Source: Mugil cephalus
Lineage: Eukaryota; Chordata; Actinopteri; Mugiliformes; Mugilidae
Length of the DNA stretch: 64,000 bases
Assembly (NCBI RefSeq): GCF_022458985.1
Contig: NC_061782.1
Span: 9,937,672 to 10,001,671 of the forward strand
Direction of reading: 5' to 3'
Under the pieces are notes generated by a model. That model saw only the letters and a list, made by a program, of their open reading frames with translations. It had not been told where the DNA came from and did not search any database. This document shows positions 42,238 to 49,898 of this stretch, one piece after another (the first letter of the stretch is position 1; each line of letters opens with the position of its first letter). The translations under genes and the position numbers were made by a program.

Positions 42238-42272
<35 letters not shown>

Positions 42273-45200
42273 GTCCAGGTTAGTGGTCCTAAATCATCTG
42301 TGTTAACACGTGGTGTCGAGTGCATGTGTCAGTCCCGTCCATCCATGCTCACGTGTCATCTCAGATCACGTTCAGGGCATGAAGGCCTCACCTTCATGTC
42401 CAAGTTGCTCATGAGCGTTGTTGTCCTCTCTTGTCTGGTGTGTGATGTGTTGCGTAGCTTTCACAACTGACCCCGAATTAGCACATTGCCTCACTTGCAC
42501 AACCGCTTGCTGCAACTGTAGATCGTAGGAAAGGATACAGTCAGAACAAGCAGATTAATAAAACGTTGGCTTAATTAAGCAAACTGCCCAGAATGCTTCA
42601 GCTCGTGCTAACCCGTCGCGACAACTGTGCAGGCTCTGCTGTGGACTTAGCAAATGCCTCCAAGCTAAGACTCTTTGATCCACAGGCTGTGAGGTAGAGG
42701 CAGTGCCCCTTGCTGCAGAAATACATTTGATTTCTGTTTGACTCTCAGTTAATCTGTAATATAGTGTACATTTGAAGTGACGGTAATTCCTCCAGCTCAA
42801 TGTGATGTGGACTCAGGGGAGAGCGGCCACAGTAATGCACCTAATTCGCTATTGTTCCGTTTCTGGTAATAAGTGCGGACGGCTGTCGGATTCGGTTCCA
42901 TCGCGCCACGTGAGCACGGGAGCTCTCCTCTGCCAGCCCGTCTCCGCCTCCGGCTTTGCTCTCCTCCACCCTCTCTTCCACTCTCATTGCCGCTCACCAG
43001 TGCCTGTGCTTTCTCCTCTCTCCTCAAGCACCGCCATCCTTATCTCCCCTCCCCTTCTCAACACACGTATAATCCCTCTGTCCTCTCAACAAATCACAAC
43101 CTTATCTCTAACTCCTTCCTGTCCCTTTTGCCAAATTGCCTCTCATCTAGCTCTGTCCTCCCGTGTATATCCAGCCTGTCGTCTCCTTCTTCATTTTTGC
43201 TCTTCTTTGTCTCCCGCCAACTTTGCTACTTGTCTTCACTTCTTCTGCTGTGGTGTGACTGGCTCACGTGTCCGTGTTGGGTCTGGCTCTGCCAGCGTTG
43301 AGGAGTCAGGGCTGTTGTGGGCCTGCTGACCAGTCAAAACCAATCACCCAGCAGGAGAAAAGGGAGGGAGCTCAATGGGGTGCAGGTGAAGTTAAGGCCA
43401 ACCACCCCCTCACCTCACTTCTACCCATACTTACTTTGGGTAAGTATGGATAGATGCATCTTAGTCTGCAGACACACTGCAGACTGAGGCTCTATTAATG
43501 AAGCTTTCTGGACTGATGTCAGTGAACTATAGACCTTTAATCTGAACACTGCATCATTTCAACAGAGTTAAAGAACGCAGTTTTAAGTCTAACTCGAGGG
43601 ACTGAATCTAGACGAAGAAAGAGTGACTTTTCATAAATTCTCCTGTCCACACCGACTGTGTCGTGTTCCCTTCCCTAATGCATTCGCGGTGTAACAGATG
43701 GGAAACAAAATCCACAGCCTTTGTTCTGTGCAAACATTCATTTGAAGTTTCAGGGTCGCGATGGTTAATCTGCCTGTTTTTCTAGGAATGTGCAAATCCA
43801 TATTTTTCTCTCTCTCGGTGCCAATGCTAATACCTCGGCTCGGTGCATCCGCAGATGCTCTTTGTCCCTGATTATTGCATCGCTGCATGGAACTCTTGTG
43901 TGAGAAATTTTCGTGCGAGGTGTCATGAAGGCAGTGTAACCCAGCCAGTGAGTCCCTGTGACTGAATTAATGTCACCCACAGCGGAAACGCACTGACAAA
44001 GACACTGCGTTTAATGTGGATTGGTCACATCGCAGCTGTCACCTGATCCACTTAGCCGGCATCGGTGCACTGATTTACCGAATCGTATGTGTCCCATTTC
44101 TGTGAGTTCCAGTCATTTTCAGTCTTCTTTTTCTGTTTCCTGGAAGGTGATTCATTGCTGAGCTGAAAAAAAAATGCAGGGAATAAAGCACTAAAATGAC
44201 TAAAACTTTAGAGGATACAAATTTAATTTAACTCGCTCTGAGTGCTTAAGCCTCGTAGCAACTGTATTTTTTAAGGATTTCTGCAGGGTGAAAATGTGCT
44301 GGGGAACGGCGTGCAGCGAGGGTCCAACTGGTTGGCCCGGAGTCAAAGCAAGGACTCTGCTGGCCGTGTTTGCCCATGTGGTGGCCATTGGGTCGCTCCA
44401 CAGACTGGGGATTTTAACCCCCATCTGTTAAACTGTAACAGAATTTGTGTCCAGTATAGACAAGTGGGAGCGTTGTACCCGCAGTATGACTGGGCCAGTG
44501 TTGTTTTAAGACTTCTCAGTCTGGAAACAATGACTTCAGAAATGTGCGTTTTCGTAGATTACAGATAATTTTTGATTAATGGCGTTAATAGGTTATATTT
44601 TATACCGTCAAGCTTTCAATTACAGTTCCCCAGATTTCAGGGAGGCCTCGTCATTGATGGTTGTGTCAGAAAGAAACTCAATGATCTTCTCACGGTTTAG
44701 TAGCGAAAGATTATTTCATCATCAGGACTCTCGTTTATAGTCTGTCGGCAAATGAACTGCGAATTTCAGCAACATGTTGGGCCACAATAATTAAACTCTT
44801 ACTTTTTGTAATTTAAGAATGTGCTGCATTCCAGATTATTTCTCCCCTCTTGTGTTTCCCTCACTGTCGTAACTGTGTGTGTGTTCACACGTGTCGCCTT
44901 ATGCTGTCCTAACCACCTGACTCTCTGTCCCTCTCCAGCCCTGGCCCCAGGTATGGGCATAGCCGTCTACGCTGGCCTGGTGGTGGCCCTGCTGCTCAGC
45001 GTGATGGTCCTGTGCGTGGGAGTCCTCGCATACCGCCGCAGATGCCGCCATCTCCACGGAGACATCACCGACTCCTCGTCGGCGCTCACCGCCGCTTTCC
45101 ACCCTGGCAACTACAAGCCCCCCAGACAGGGTGAGTTCACACCGTCGCGCGGAATTCGGCCAATCATTGTTTTGTTGTTTTTCGCAGCTATTCCTGTTTG

Positions 45201-48200
45201 GACCGATTTTCTTCTAAGCACTTTGTCGCCGTTCATTTCATTATCACGTTGCTATTTATATCATCCCATAAATTAATTCTCTTATACCATTATCTCCTCT
45301 CACTCAGCTTCTCCGTTCTGTGCGGCATTACATTCCATTTTTTACATTTTAAGCATTTGTCATGGTGTCCTTTCTTTTGCTCTGGCCATCAAATATTAAT
45401 TAGCGACATTAATCCATTTCACTTGCGTCTCTTTTAGCACTCCCTGCCTGTGTCATTTCTGGTTGATAAGAGAGCAACTCCTCTCTTCTCCTGTGCCCAC
45501 AGATAACCCTCACCCTCTGCATCCCTCGGCTCCTCCGGATCTGACAGCCACGGCGGGGGCTTTCCGCGGGCCCCTCTTCTCCCTGCAGCAGGGGGTCAAC
45601 GACAGCCCCCACAAGATCCCGATGACCACCTCTCCCTTGCTGGACCCCCTGCCCAGCCTCAAGATCAAGGTGTATAACTCCTCCACACTTTCATCCCTGG
45701 AACTGCCCACCGACATGGTTTCAGTGGACGGAGAAATCCTCAGTTTGAAGTCTGTGGGTACTGTGGGCAGAGAGCGAGACTACCACAGCCACACCCTGTC
45801 CAGAGAGCCCGGGCTGAGCACCAGCGCCACCCTCGGAAATCTGGGAGGCCGCCTTACCATCCCCAACACAGGTGATAGACGCTGCCTGAGCTCGTGTCTT
45901 TTCGCACATGATTAAAATCAGATTTCTAAGTTGATTACACATAAGACAACACAAGTGATAAAACCCTCTCCCTCAGGTGTGAGCCTGCTGGTCCCGCCTG
46001 GCACAATCCCCCAGGGGAAGTTCTACGAGATGTACCTCATTATCAACAAGTGGGACAAAACAACGTGAGTGCCCTTCATCTTTATTCCTTCATTTCTTTC
46101 ATCTCCTTTGCACCCTCAAGGCAGAATAGACCTCGTTCTCACCTCAATCAGAAACGTTTCTAATGCAAGTCACACCTACTGTGAGCTGCTTCTGTCACTT
46201 TTTTCCCCCCTAAGGATAAAAAATAAAAACATCCTGTCTCAGCTTTTACCCTAAAATCAGAGCCGATTCATTTCTAACCAATTTTATGGGGGCTTGATAT
46301 TCAGTTTGCCTCAAATACGTCAACATCAGCGTGTTCTTGCAAATATATATATATGTGTGTGTGTGTGTGTGGGATATTCACAGGTTACCCTCTGAAGGCA
46401 GCCAGACCGTACTAAGTCCTGTGGTGAGCTGTGGTCCATCTGGAATGCTGCTGAATCGTCCAGTCGTCCTTACTTTGCCTCACTGTGCTCAACTGGACAC
46501 ACCAACCCCTGACTGGACGCTCACACTCAAGACGCAAACGCACCAGGGGGCGTGGGAGGTGAGACACCCCCGCACTTAAAACCACGCCTAATACCGTGTA
46601 ATGAAGGGAAGATAGGGGTGGATTATGCAGAGAAACTGCATAGGGGCACGTCTCATGCACATGTTGGCAGATCACTGAGCTCCCCTTCTGTCTTTGTTTA
46701 GGAGGTGCTGACAGTAGGGGAGGAGACTTTGTCTTCCCCGTGCTACCTGCAGCTGGAGGAGGAGTGCTGTCATGTTCTCATGGAGCAGCTAGGAACATAC
46801 GGCCTCGTGGGTCAGTCGTGTCCCCCGCAACCCGCCTGCAAACGCCTGCAGCTGGCGCTCTTCGCCCCCCGTGCACCGTGCCTCTCACTGGACTACAGCC
46901 TGCGGATCTACTGTATCCATGACACCCCGCATGCACTCAAGGTGCGGCTCGCGCATCCGTCTTCTTTTATCCGTTTCGTGGGCGGAAGTCAATGTCTCTG
47001 AACCTCGTTCACTTCGTCCAGCTTCTTATCTTTCTTTATTCCGATAAGGTTATAACTCCAAGCAGAGACAAAGATATCTTCCACGTACCAAACGCATATG
47101 CACTGGCTAATGTTTGTATACTTAGATTATTTTTTAAATCTTCCCTCATGTCAGTTCTCATCGTACATAATAATACCGTAACACTGAGTGATTAGGTTTC
47201 ATTGTGCCACTAACAAATGGAAAAATAACGGAAAACCTAAACTCACCATAAATCCTGCATTAAACTTAAAAGTATGACATGGAAAAATAAAAAAAAGCTA
47301 AAAATAGAATAAAACACAGACACAGTGTTTGGGTTATGTCACGGAATAATAACATTAAAAGTTAATATAACTTATTTCCAGAGTACCATCCCCTCTCGAC
47401 CCCGTGGGTCCACCTGGCGTCTCCAAATTAAATTTTGCCGCGACAAATTGAATCTTCATGTCCCACAAGAAGCAGCGACCCGAAATAGTAAAGCATAATA
47501 CTAAACCCCATACTAAACTCCAGGCAAGATCTCCATCCGGTTAAAGCAGGACTCAGTGACGATATAATATAAATATTTTTCCTCTCATTCCCTTTCGCAT
47601 AAAGCGCTCACGGACCAGCATGGATAGTAAACACGAGCATGCTGTATGCAGTTTACTGCCGTCGCATTACACCATTTCTGGCAGCTGAAGTTCAAACAGC
47701 CTCGCACGCTGTTAGCTCTAGCACATTTCCAATTGGAGACACCAGCATGGAGAACGCGCAGCACATTTTAATTAAGTATTTTTTTTGGAAGCATCAGCCT
47801 GAAATGTGTTGAAAATGATGAGCTCTTTTTTAAAAAAGAAAAAAAAAAAAGATCAAATAAATATGCTCTTAATCTCGATTTCTCTGTTCCTCTGCGCAGG
47901 AGGTGCTGGATTTGGAGAGGAGCCTAGGGGGAGTTTTGTTGGAGGATCCCAAGCCACTGCTCTTCAAAGATAGCTACCACAATCTACGCCTGTCCATCCA
48001 CGACATTCCTCACACTCACTGGAGGAGCAAACTTCTGGCCAAGTACCAGGTGACGTAACGCAAATACTGTGTACTACTTCTGTATAGTCTTATTTTTCTC
48101 TATTATAGATATATATATATATATATATATATTTATGCATGCATACATGTCAGTTCACACCATTAGTACTGCTGTCAGGGGCAGGCAGTAGTGACAAGGA

Positions 48201-49898
48201 AACAACATCTTAATAAATACCAGAGGTGCCAGCACATTGCTTTCCTTAGTTGTAGCAATTAGTCTGACGCTGTCAGGACTAAATTATCTGTGGGCATTAA
48301 AATCGAGGTGTTTGTCACTATTTGAATAGAGGACAAATTATCAGACGCTTAAATGATAAAACTATGGCAAGATTGTTTGTGTTGCTTATAAACTAATGAG
48401 CAATAGCACAAAAGCGGCGGAAAGCCCATTATTTCCTCTCCACATCCATTGGACTTTATACATTTGCTGCTGCTGTAAACATCTCTCCTGCATTCTCTGC
48501 AGCTGCAGGGACGAGACTGCAGTCTGGACTCTTTCTGAATAAACAAACAGAGAATCTGATAGTGGTCCTAATTTATGGACGGCACGCTTTGGAAATAAAT
48601 TGTGCTCTGGTGCACGGAGTGGCTGCGGATGGTGGAAACGCGCAGTATCAAATATCAAAACTGGAGCCTACTGCACACTAGATTATTCCTAGATCGCGCG
48701 GCCCAGGATGAAGCCGCTTTATTCACAGTGTAGATACCCCTTTTGTCTAACTTTTTTTTTTTTTTTTCTTTGCGGGACAGGAGATACCGTTCTATCACAT
48801 CTGGAGCGGCAGTCAGAGACCCCTGCACTGCACCTTCAGCCTGGAGAGAGGCAGCCTGGCCGTGTCGCAGCTCGCCTGTAAGATCTGCGTCCGACAGGTG
48901 GAAGGGGAGGGACAGATATTCCAGCTGCACACGGACATCCAGGAGGTAACGACCATAATGAGGATTTTTGCACAGACAAGATGGGGATGCGACTCAGTCA
49001 GCCCCCCTCCCAGAATGCAAACATTGCCTCAGTGGTTCTCAATTTCTTTCCCCCATCCAGACTCTACCGCCGCACTCGCCCCTCCCCTCGGGTGGCACGT
49101 GCCTGCCTTCGTCTCAAGTGGGACCCTATGCCTTTCGTTTGCCTGACTCCATCCGCCAGAAGATCTGTGCCAGTCTGGACGCACCCAGCGCTCGAGGCTG
49201 TGACTGGAGGCTGCTTGCGCGCAGCCTGGGCTTTGACAGGTCAGATCCACCTCACATGTTGATGAGCGAAAGGCAACTTGGTCACGCTTTGGTCGCCAAC
49301 TCTCATGTTTATACTCGGTTTTCCTTGTTGCTACTGCCGAATGATAAACTCAGAATTGTGTAAAACGTGCCATGTCGATACTCACTGTCTGGCGTTAGAT
49401 CTATGGAGTTGTCATTTAAGTGCTCATTTACGGATCGGCTCCAAGTGAATTTAATTCAGACAGACAACTGTGAAAATATCGAGTTTTATCTTCCCCATGC
49501 TGGATGTGGAACACATGACTAGAAAATTAAAAAAATAAGACTCAGTCATGCATATTAAACATTTCTAAAAGAACCCAGAGCATGTTTCATCTTTGTAATT
49601 AGGTAACTCTTCTTTGTGAAATATGATAGTTAAGTGGGCATCAATATTGGACCGTCTAAATAAAGTTTTACCAGCAGAATTAATGACTTGATATTTCTTC
49701 TAACAGCTTGCCTCGTCTTTTTTTCTCCTCAGGTATTTGAACTACTTCGCCACAAAGCCTAGCCCCACAGGTGTTCTCCTGGATTTATGGGAAGCTTGTC
49801 ACCAAGGTGACGCAGACCTGGTCTCTCTGGCGACCGCGCTGGAAGATATGGGCAAAAGTGAGGTGCTGGTTGTCATGACAACAGATGGCGATTGCTGA
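5379..49898 (+). CDS. unc5b: unc5b, netrin receptor UNC5B (17 coding exons, 945 aa)
   Basis: Single-pass plasma-membrane receptor for netrins, mediating axon repulsion, vascular guidance and dependence-receptor apoptosis. Exons: 5379-5466, 36200-36430, 36666-36809, 37210-37313, 39059-39239, 39420-39587, 40074-40238, 42149-42181, 44939-45130, 45503-45871, 45977-46064, 46384-46558, 46702-46941, 47900-48049, 48781-48945, 49061-49239, 49733-49898. They join in frame to 2838 nt, matching the length of the mammalian protein (945 aa). Order: signal peptide (about 1-28), Ig-like domain (paired Cys 74/86/133/135), second Ig domain (about 155-248), two thrombospondin type-1 repeats (about 251-305 and 307-360), membrane span (about 380-402), caspase motif DITD (413-416), ZU5 (from about 550), UPA and a C-terminal death domain (about 850-940). 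UNC5B is preferred over UNC5A/C/D because of the N-terminal [14 protein letters not shown] block, the NKK microexon and the slc29a3/psap neighbours. Identity is very secure; individual junctions are inferred from frame and GT-AG sites. Confidence 0.95.
9562..9579. repeat. (AC)n microsatellite
   Basis: Nine consecutive AC units in unc5b intron 1. A second, interrupted AC/CG-rich tract lies at 10022-10058. Confidence 0.9.
10210..10233. repeat. Poly(T) run of 24
   Basis: Uninterrupted T homopolymer in unc5b intron 1, followed by TTG-rich sequence. It could be the tail of a minus-strand retroelement, but no element body is recognised next to it. Confidence 0.9.
10375..10520. promoter_or_regulatory. 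Candidate conserved non-coding block in intron 1
   Basis: Unique-looking sequence without simple repeats, carrying several homeodomain-type cores (GCTAATAAC, CATTAG, TTAATGAATT twice). The low-repeat, TAAT-dense texture resembles vertebrate enhancers. Conservation was not tested and function is inference. Confidence 0.25.
12463..12520. repeat. (TG)n microsatellite with imperfect tail
   Basis: About 14 perfect TG units from 12463 pass into interrupted TG-rich repeats with CG, TTTG and TCTG variants in unc5b intron 1. Confidence 0.9.
12630..12681. repeat. (CTG)n trinucleotide repeat
   Basis: About 17 CTG/TTG units: four CTG, two TTG, then about eleven uninterrupted CTG. The tract is intronic, so its apparent poly-leucine frame is not coding. 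A CTG tract on the transcribed sense strand can form CUG hairpins that bind MBNL proteins. Confidence 0.92.
14740..15110. promoter_or_regulatory. Candidate conserved non-coding block with POU octamer
   Basis: A roughly 370-bp stretch free of simple repeats, rich in homeodomain cores (CTAATAAG, CATTAGG, CTAATTGG) and carrying an octamer ATTTGCAT at 15047-15054. Of all intron 1 it looks most like a transcriptional enhancer. This is pattern recognition only; no conservation data were available. Confidence 0.3.
16299..16935. repeat. Probable decayed MITE-like dispersed repeat
   Basis: The block starts with GTTTACATGCATG and ends with the near reverse complement (TGTGCATGTGAAC; 11 of 13 match), giving imperfect terminal inverted repeats about 640 bp apart. 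Inside are motifs of the type TTAATCCGAC, GCGCATGTAAACGCG and TATCCGATTAGG. These resemble, from memory, a short non-autonomous element common in fish genomes. The superfamily was not determined and no clear target duplication was found. Confidence 0.45.
19105..19400. promoter_or_regulatory. Candidate conserved non-coding block in intron 1
   Basis: Repeat-free sequence with TATTAATG, GAGTAATTAAAACG and a nuclear-receptor-like AGGTCAAGGGTCA (an AGGTCA half site followed by GGGTCA) near 19295. This clustering could mark a regulatory element. It is weak evidence without conservation or chromatin data. Confidence 0.25.
20095..20460. repeat. Probable decayed copy of a fish interspersed repeat
   Basis: The stretch from TTTAAAGCTGCCATAG through ACTTCCAGCTGCAGCAGG to AAACCCACTGTACG resembles, from memory, a dispersed sequence that recurs in percomorph genomes. 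It has no coding capacity, no obvious terminal repeats and no target duplication. The family name is unknown to me. Confidence 0.4.
21985..22012. repeat. (CA)n microsatellite
   Basis: Fourteen consecutive CA units in unc5b intron 1. Confidence 0.92.
22745..23045. repeat. Decayed copy of a common fish dispersed repeat
   Basis: Phrases such as TTTGTGGCTTTGAGTGAAAC, CTCCCAACAACTGTTGGAT, CCCCTGACTTTTCAT and ACATTTTACCCGCTGAACAT occur in the order of a very common fish interspersed sequence remembered from other genomes. The divergence indicates an old insertion. No intact ORF or terminal structure is visible, so the class (SINE, LINE tail or DNA element) is left open. Confidence 0.55.
26902..26917. 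repeat. (CT)n tract
   Basis: Eight CT units within a longer pyrimidine-rich stretch (about 26560-26960) of unc5b intron 1. Confidence 0.85.
28010..28140. promoter_or_regulatory. Candidate regulatory block with paired TAATTAC motifs
   Basis: Carries GGGTAATTACAGGGG, CTGTAATCAG and ATGTAATTACGGCC within about 90 bp: two TAATTAC homeodomain cores and one related TAATC site in otherwise unique sequence. A compact homeobox-site cluster is suggestive of an enhancer, but no function can be shown from one genome. Confidence 0.3.
28515..28541. repeat. (AC)n(GC)n microsatellite
   Basis: About nine AC units (28515-28532) followed by four to five alternating CG units, a pattern prone to Z-DNA formation. 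Confidence 0.88.
28922..28943. repeat. (CAC)n trinucleotide repeat
   Basis: About seven CCA/CAC units in unc5b intron 1. Confidence 0.85.
30198..30224. repeat. Perfect 27-bp palindrome
   Basis: Thirteen-base arms GTTTCGCTGTTGT and ACAACAGCGAAAC flank a single central C at 30211. The flanks are AT-rich on the left. No other element boundary or target duplication is visible, so the origin is unknown. Confidence 0.9.
32220..32260. repeat. Compound (GT)n(GA)n tract
   Basis: Six GT units followed by an interrupted GA-rich tract. A second very similar GT-then-GA tract lies 190 bp downstream. Confidence 0.85.
32410..32449. repeat. Compound (GT)n(GA)n tract, second copy
   Basis: Seven GT units followed by about ten GA units with one interruption. 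It resembles the tract at 32220-32260 in layout. Confidence 0.85.
33130..33151. repeat. (CCG)n-like repeat
   Basis: About seven CCG/CCA units with a CGT end, in unc5b intron 1. Confidence 0.8.
33621..33642. repeat. (TG)n microsatellite
   Basis: About ten TG units with shorter interrupted TG tracts just upstream from 33604. Confidence 0.88.
34784..35428. mobile_element. MITE-like non-autonomous DNA element (645 bp)
   Basis: The element starts GCGTTCCATTT and ends AAATGGAACGC, an 11-bp perfect terminal inverted repeat. Subterminal sequence is also inverted in part (ACAAGATGGCCAC near 34857 against CAGCCATCTTGG near 35321). The core is AT-rich and has no ORF. This structure is typical of a short non-autonomous DNA transposon, and the termini resemble a family remembered from other fish. 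No convincing target-site duplication is seen, so the superfamily is open. It sits about 770 bp before unc5b exon 2. Confidence 0.7.
36200..36430 (+). CDS. unc5b: unc5b coding exon 2: first Ig-like domain, N-terminal half
   Basis: Acceptor TTTTCAG|AG and donor ACAG|GTGACA, phase 1 to 1. Encodes the conserved [15 protein letters not shown] segment and the first half of Ig domain 1 with Cys74 and Cys86 ([12 protein letters not shown]). Confidence 0.95.
36666..36809 (+). CDS. unc5b: unc5b coding exon 3: first Ig-like domain, C-terminal half
   Basis: Acceptor CTGCACAG|GC and donor GCAT|GTCAGT, phase 1 to 1. Encodes the conserved [18 protein letters not shown] strand with Cys133 and Cys135, completing Ig domain 1. 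Confidence 0.95.
37210..37313 (+). CDS. unc5b: unc5b coding exon 4: second Ig domain, first part
   Basis: Acceptor CCCCGCAG|AC and donor GAG|GTAAAC. It enters in phase 1 and ends in phase 0. Encodes [14 protein letters not shown] and the first Cys strand of Ig domain 2 ([14 protein letters not shown]). Confidence 0.95.
37314..39058 (+). other. unc5b: unc5b intron 4
   Basis: A 1.7-kb AT-rich intron. No exon, RNA gene or clear mobile element was seen. Homopolymer A and T runs are scattered through it. Confidence 0.8.
39059..39239 (+). CDS. unc5b: unc5b coding exon 5: second Ig domain, remainder
   Basis: Acceptor CTCTCCAG|GT and donor TACG|GTAACG. Encodes [15 protein letters not shown] and the [20 protein letters not shown] strand that closes Ig domain 2; NYT is an N-glycosylation sequon. 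Confidence 0.95.
39420..39587 (+). CDS. unc5b: unc5b coding exon 6: thrombospondin type-1 repeat 1
   Basis: Phase 1 to 1 module exon. Encodes a complete TSP1 repeat with the [10 protein letters not shown] tryptophan ladder and the [12 protein letters not shown] arginine ladder. Confidence 0.96.
39588..40073 (+). other. unc5b: unc5b intron 6
   Basis: A 486-bp intron between the two TSP1 exons. Nothing else was recognised. Confidence 0.85.
40074..40238 (+). CDS. unc5b: unc5b coding exon 7: thrombospondin type-1 repeat 2
   Basis: Phase 1 to 1 module exon with acceptor CATTCCAG|TG and donor CGAA|GTAAGT. Encodes TSP1 repeat 2, starting [14 protein letters not shown] and ending [12 protein letters not shown]. 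Confidence 0.96.
40239..42148 (+). other. unc5b: unc5b intron 7
   Basis: A 1.9-kb intron. It holds a G-run tract at 41161-41192 and several AC and T runs. Its last 60 bases form a very long pyrimidine tract ahead of the microexon. Confidence 0.85.
41161..41192. repeat. G-rich tract with G-quadruplex potential
   Basis: Three GGT units lead into a run of thirteen Gs, a T and nine Gs. Long G runs can form quadruplexes in DNA or pre-mRNA. This one lies about 0.95 kb upstream of the unc5b microexon. Confidence 0.9.
42149..42181 (+). CDS. unc5b: unc5b coding exon 8: 33-nt microexon
   Basis: Flanked by a long pyrimidine tract ending CAAACAG and the strong donor C|GTAAGT. It keeps phase 1 on both sides and encodes [11 protein letters not shown], in the juxtamembrane stalk between TSP1 repeat 2 and the membrane span. 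The mammalian counterpart (11 codons starting NKK) is known to be alternatively skipped under NOVA2 control. Skipping here would leave the frame intact and place Thr at the junction. Calling it an exon rests on length, phase and the matching NKK start. Confidence 0.88.
42182..44938 (+). other. unc5b: unc5b intron 8
   Basis: A 2.8-kb intron beginning with YCAY-type motifs and a (TG)15 tract. The remainder has pyrimidine-rich sequence (about 42940-43260) and no recognised gene or element. Confidence 0.85.
42241..42270. repeat. (TG)15 tract downstream of the microexon
   Basis: Fifteen perfect TG units starting 60 nt after the donor of the 33-nt microexon. In the pre-mRNA this is a UG repeat, the binding sequence of TDP-43 and CELF-type proteins. 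Confidence 0.95.
44939..45130 (+). CDS. unc5b: unc5b coding exon 9: membrane span and caspase site
   Basis: Phase 1 to 1. Encodes [13 protein letters not shown] and the hydrophobic span (about residues 380-402), the stop-transfer cluster YRRRCR, and DITD (413-416), the caspase-cleavage motif of the UNC5B dependence receptor. Confidence 0.95.
45131..45502 (+). other. unc5b: unc5b intron 9
   Basis: A 372-bp AT-rich intron; nothing else was seen. Confidence 0.85.
45503..45871 (+). CDS. unc5b: unc5b coding exon 10: cytoplasmic linker to ZU5
   Basis: The largest coding exon (369 nt), phase 1 to 1. Encodes the linker with conserved [13 protein letters not shown] and [20 protein letters not shown] blocks and the ZU5 start ([10 protein letters not shown]). 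Its middle is Ser/Thr-rich and diverged from mammals. Confidence 0.95.
45977..46064 (+). CDS. unc5b: unc5b coding exon 11: ZU5 domain
   Basis: Acceptor CCCTCAG|GT and donor CAAC|GTGAGT. Encodes [20 protein letters not shown], the canonical ZU5 core. It enters in phase 1 and ends in phase 2. Confidence 0.94.
46065..46383 (+). other. unc5b: unc5b intron 11
   Basis: A 319-bp intron ending in an (AT)n(GT)n repeat directly before the acceptor. It has no normal pyrimidine tract. Confidence 0.88.
46343..46371. repeat. (AT)n(GT)n tract at the exon 12 acceptor
   Basis: Six AT units followed by about eight GT units, ending 12 nt before the AG at 46382-46383, where a pyrimidine tract would normally be. 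Confidence 0.93.
46384..46558 (+). CDS. unc5b: unc5b coding exon 12: ZU5 domain
   Basis: Encodes [20 protein letters not shown] and [20 protein letters not shown], the ZU5 body. It enters in phase 2 and ends in phase 0, with donor GAG|GTGAGA. At 175 nt, skipping it would shift the frame. Confidence 0.95.
46702..46941 (+). CDS. unc5b: unc5b coding exon 13: end of ZU5 and start of UPA
   Basis: Phase 0 to 0, 240 nt. Encodes [20 protein letters not shown] through [20 protein letters not shown]. The donor AAG|GTGCGG is weaker than its neighbours. Confidence 0.94.
46942..47899 (+). other. unc5b: unc5b intron 13
   Basis: A 958-bp AT-rich intron with A-rich stretches; no gene or element was recognised. 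Confidence 0.85.
47900..48049 (+). CDS. unc5b: unc5b coding exon 14: UPA domain
   Basis: Phase 0 to 0, 150 nt. Encodes [20 protein letters not shown] through [20 protein letters not shown], the conserved UPA core. Confidence 0.96.
48050..48780 (+). other. unc5b: unc5b intron 14
   Basis: A 731-bp intron containing a (TA)n tract at about 48108-48132 and an acceptor with a run of fifteen or more Ts. Nothing else was recognised. Confidence 0.85.
48781..48945 (+). CDS. unc5b: unc5b coding exon 15: UPA domain
   Basis: Phase 0 to 0, 165 nt. Encodes [20 protein letters not shown] and [20 protein letters not shown], nearly identical to the mammalian protein. Confidence 0.96.
49061..49239 (+). CDS. 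unc5b: unc5b coding exon 16: linker and death domain start
   Basis: Acceptor CATCCAG|AC and donor CAG|GTCAGA; it enters in phase 0 and ends in phase 2. Encodes a variable Pro-rich linker, then [20 protein letters not shown] and [20 protein letters not shown], the first helices of the death domain. Confidence 0.95.
49240..49732 (+). other. unc5b: unc5b intron 16
   Basis: A 493-bp intron; nothing else was recognised. Confidence 0.88.
49733..49898 (+). CDS. unc5b: unc5b coding exon 17: death domain end and stop
   Basis: Encodes [20 protein letters not shown] through [14 protein letters not shown] and ends [13 protein letters not shown] (TGA at 49896-49898), the same C-terminal form as mammalian UNC5B. 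Confidence 0.97.

Noticed and set aside
44220..44480. Possible tRNA-derived SINE or tRNA gene
   Set aside because: Neither A-box and B-box promoter motifs at proper spacing nor a cloverleaf could be recognised.
5379..49898. Assignment of the receptor gene as unc5a, unc5c or unc5d
   Set aside because: The N-terminal block, NKK microexon, total length of 945 residues and the slc29a3/psap neighbours all fit UNC5B better.
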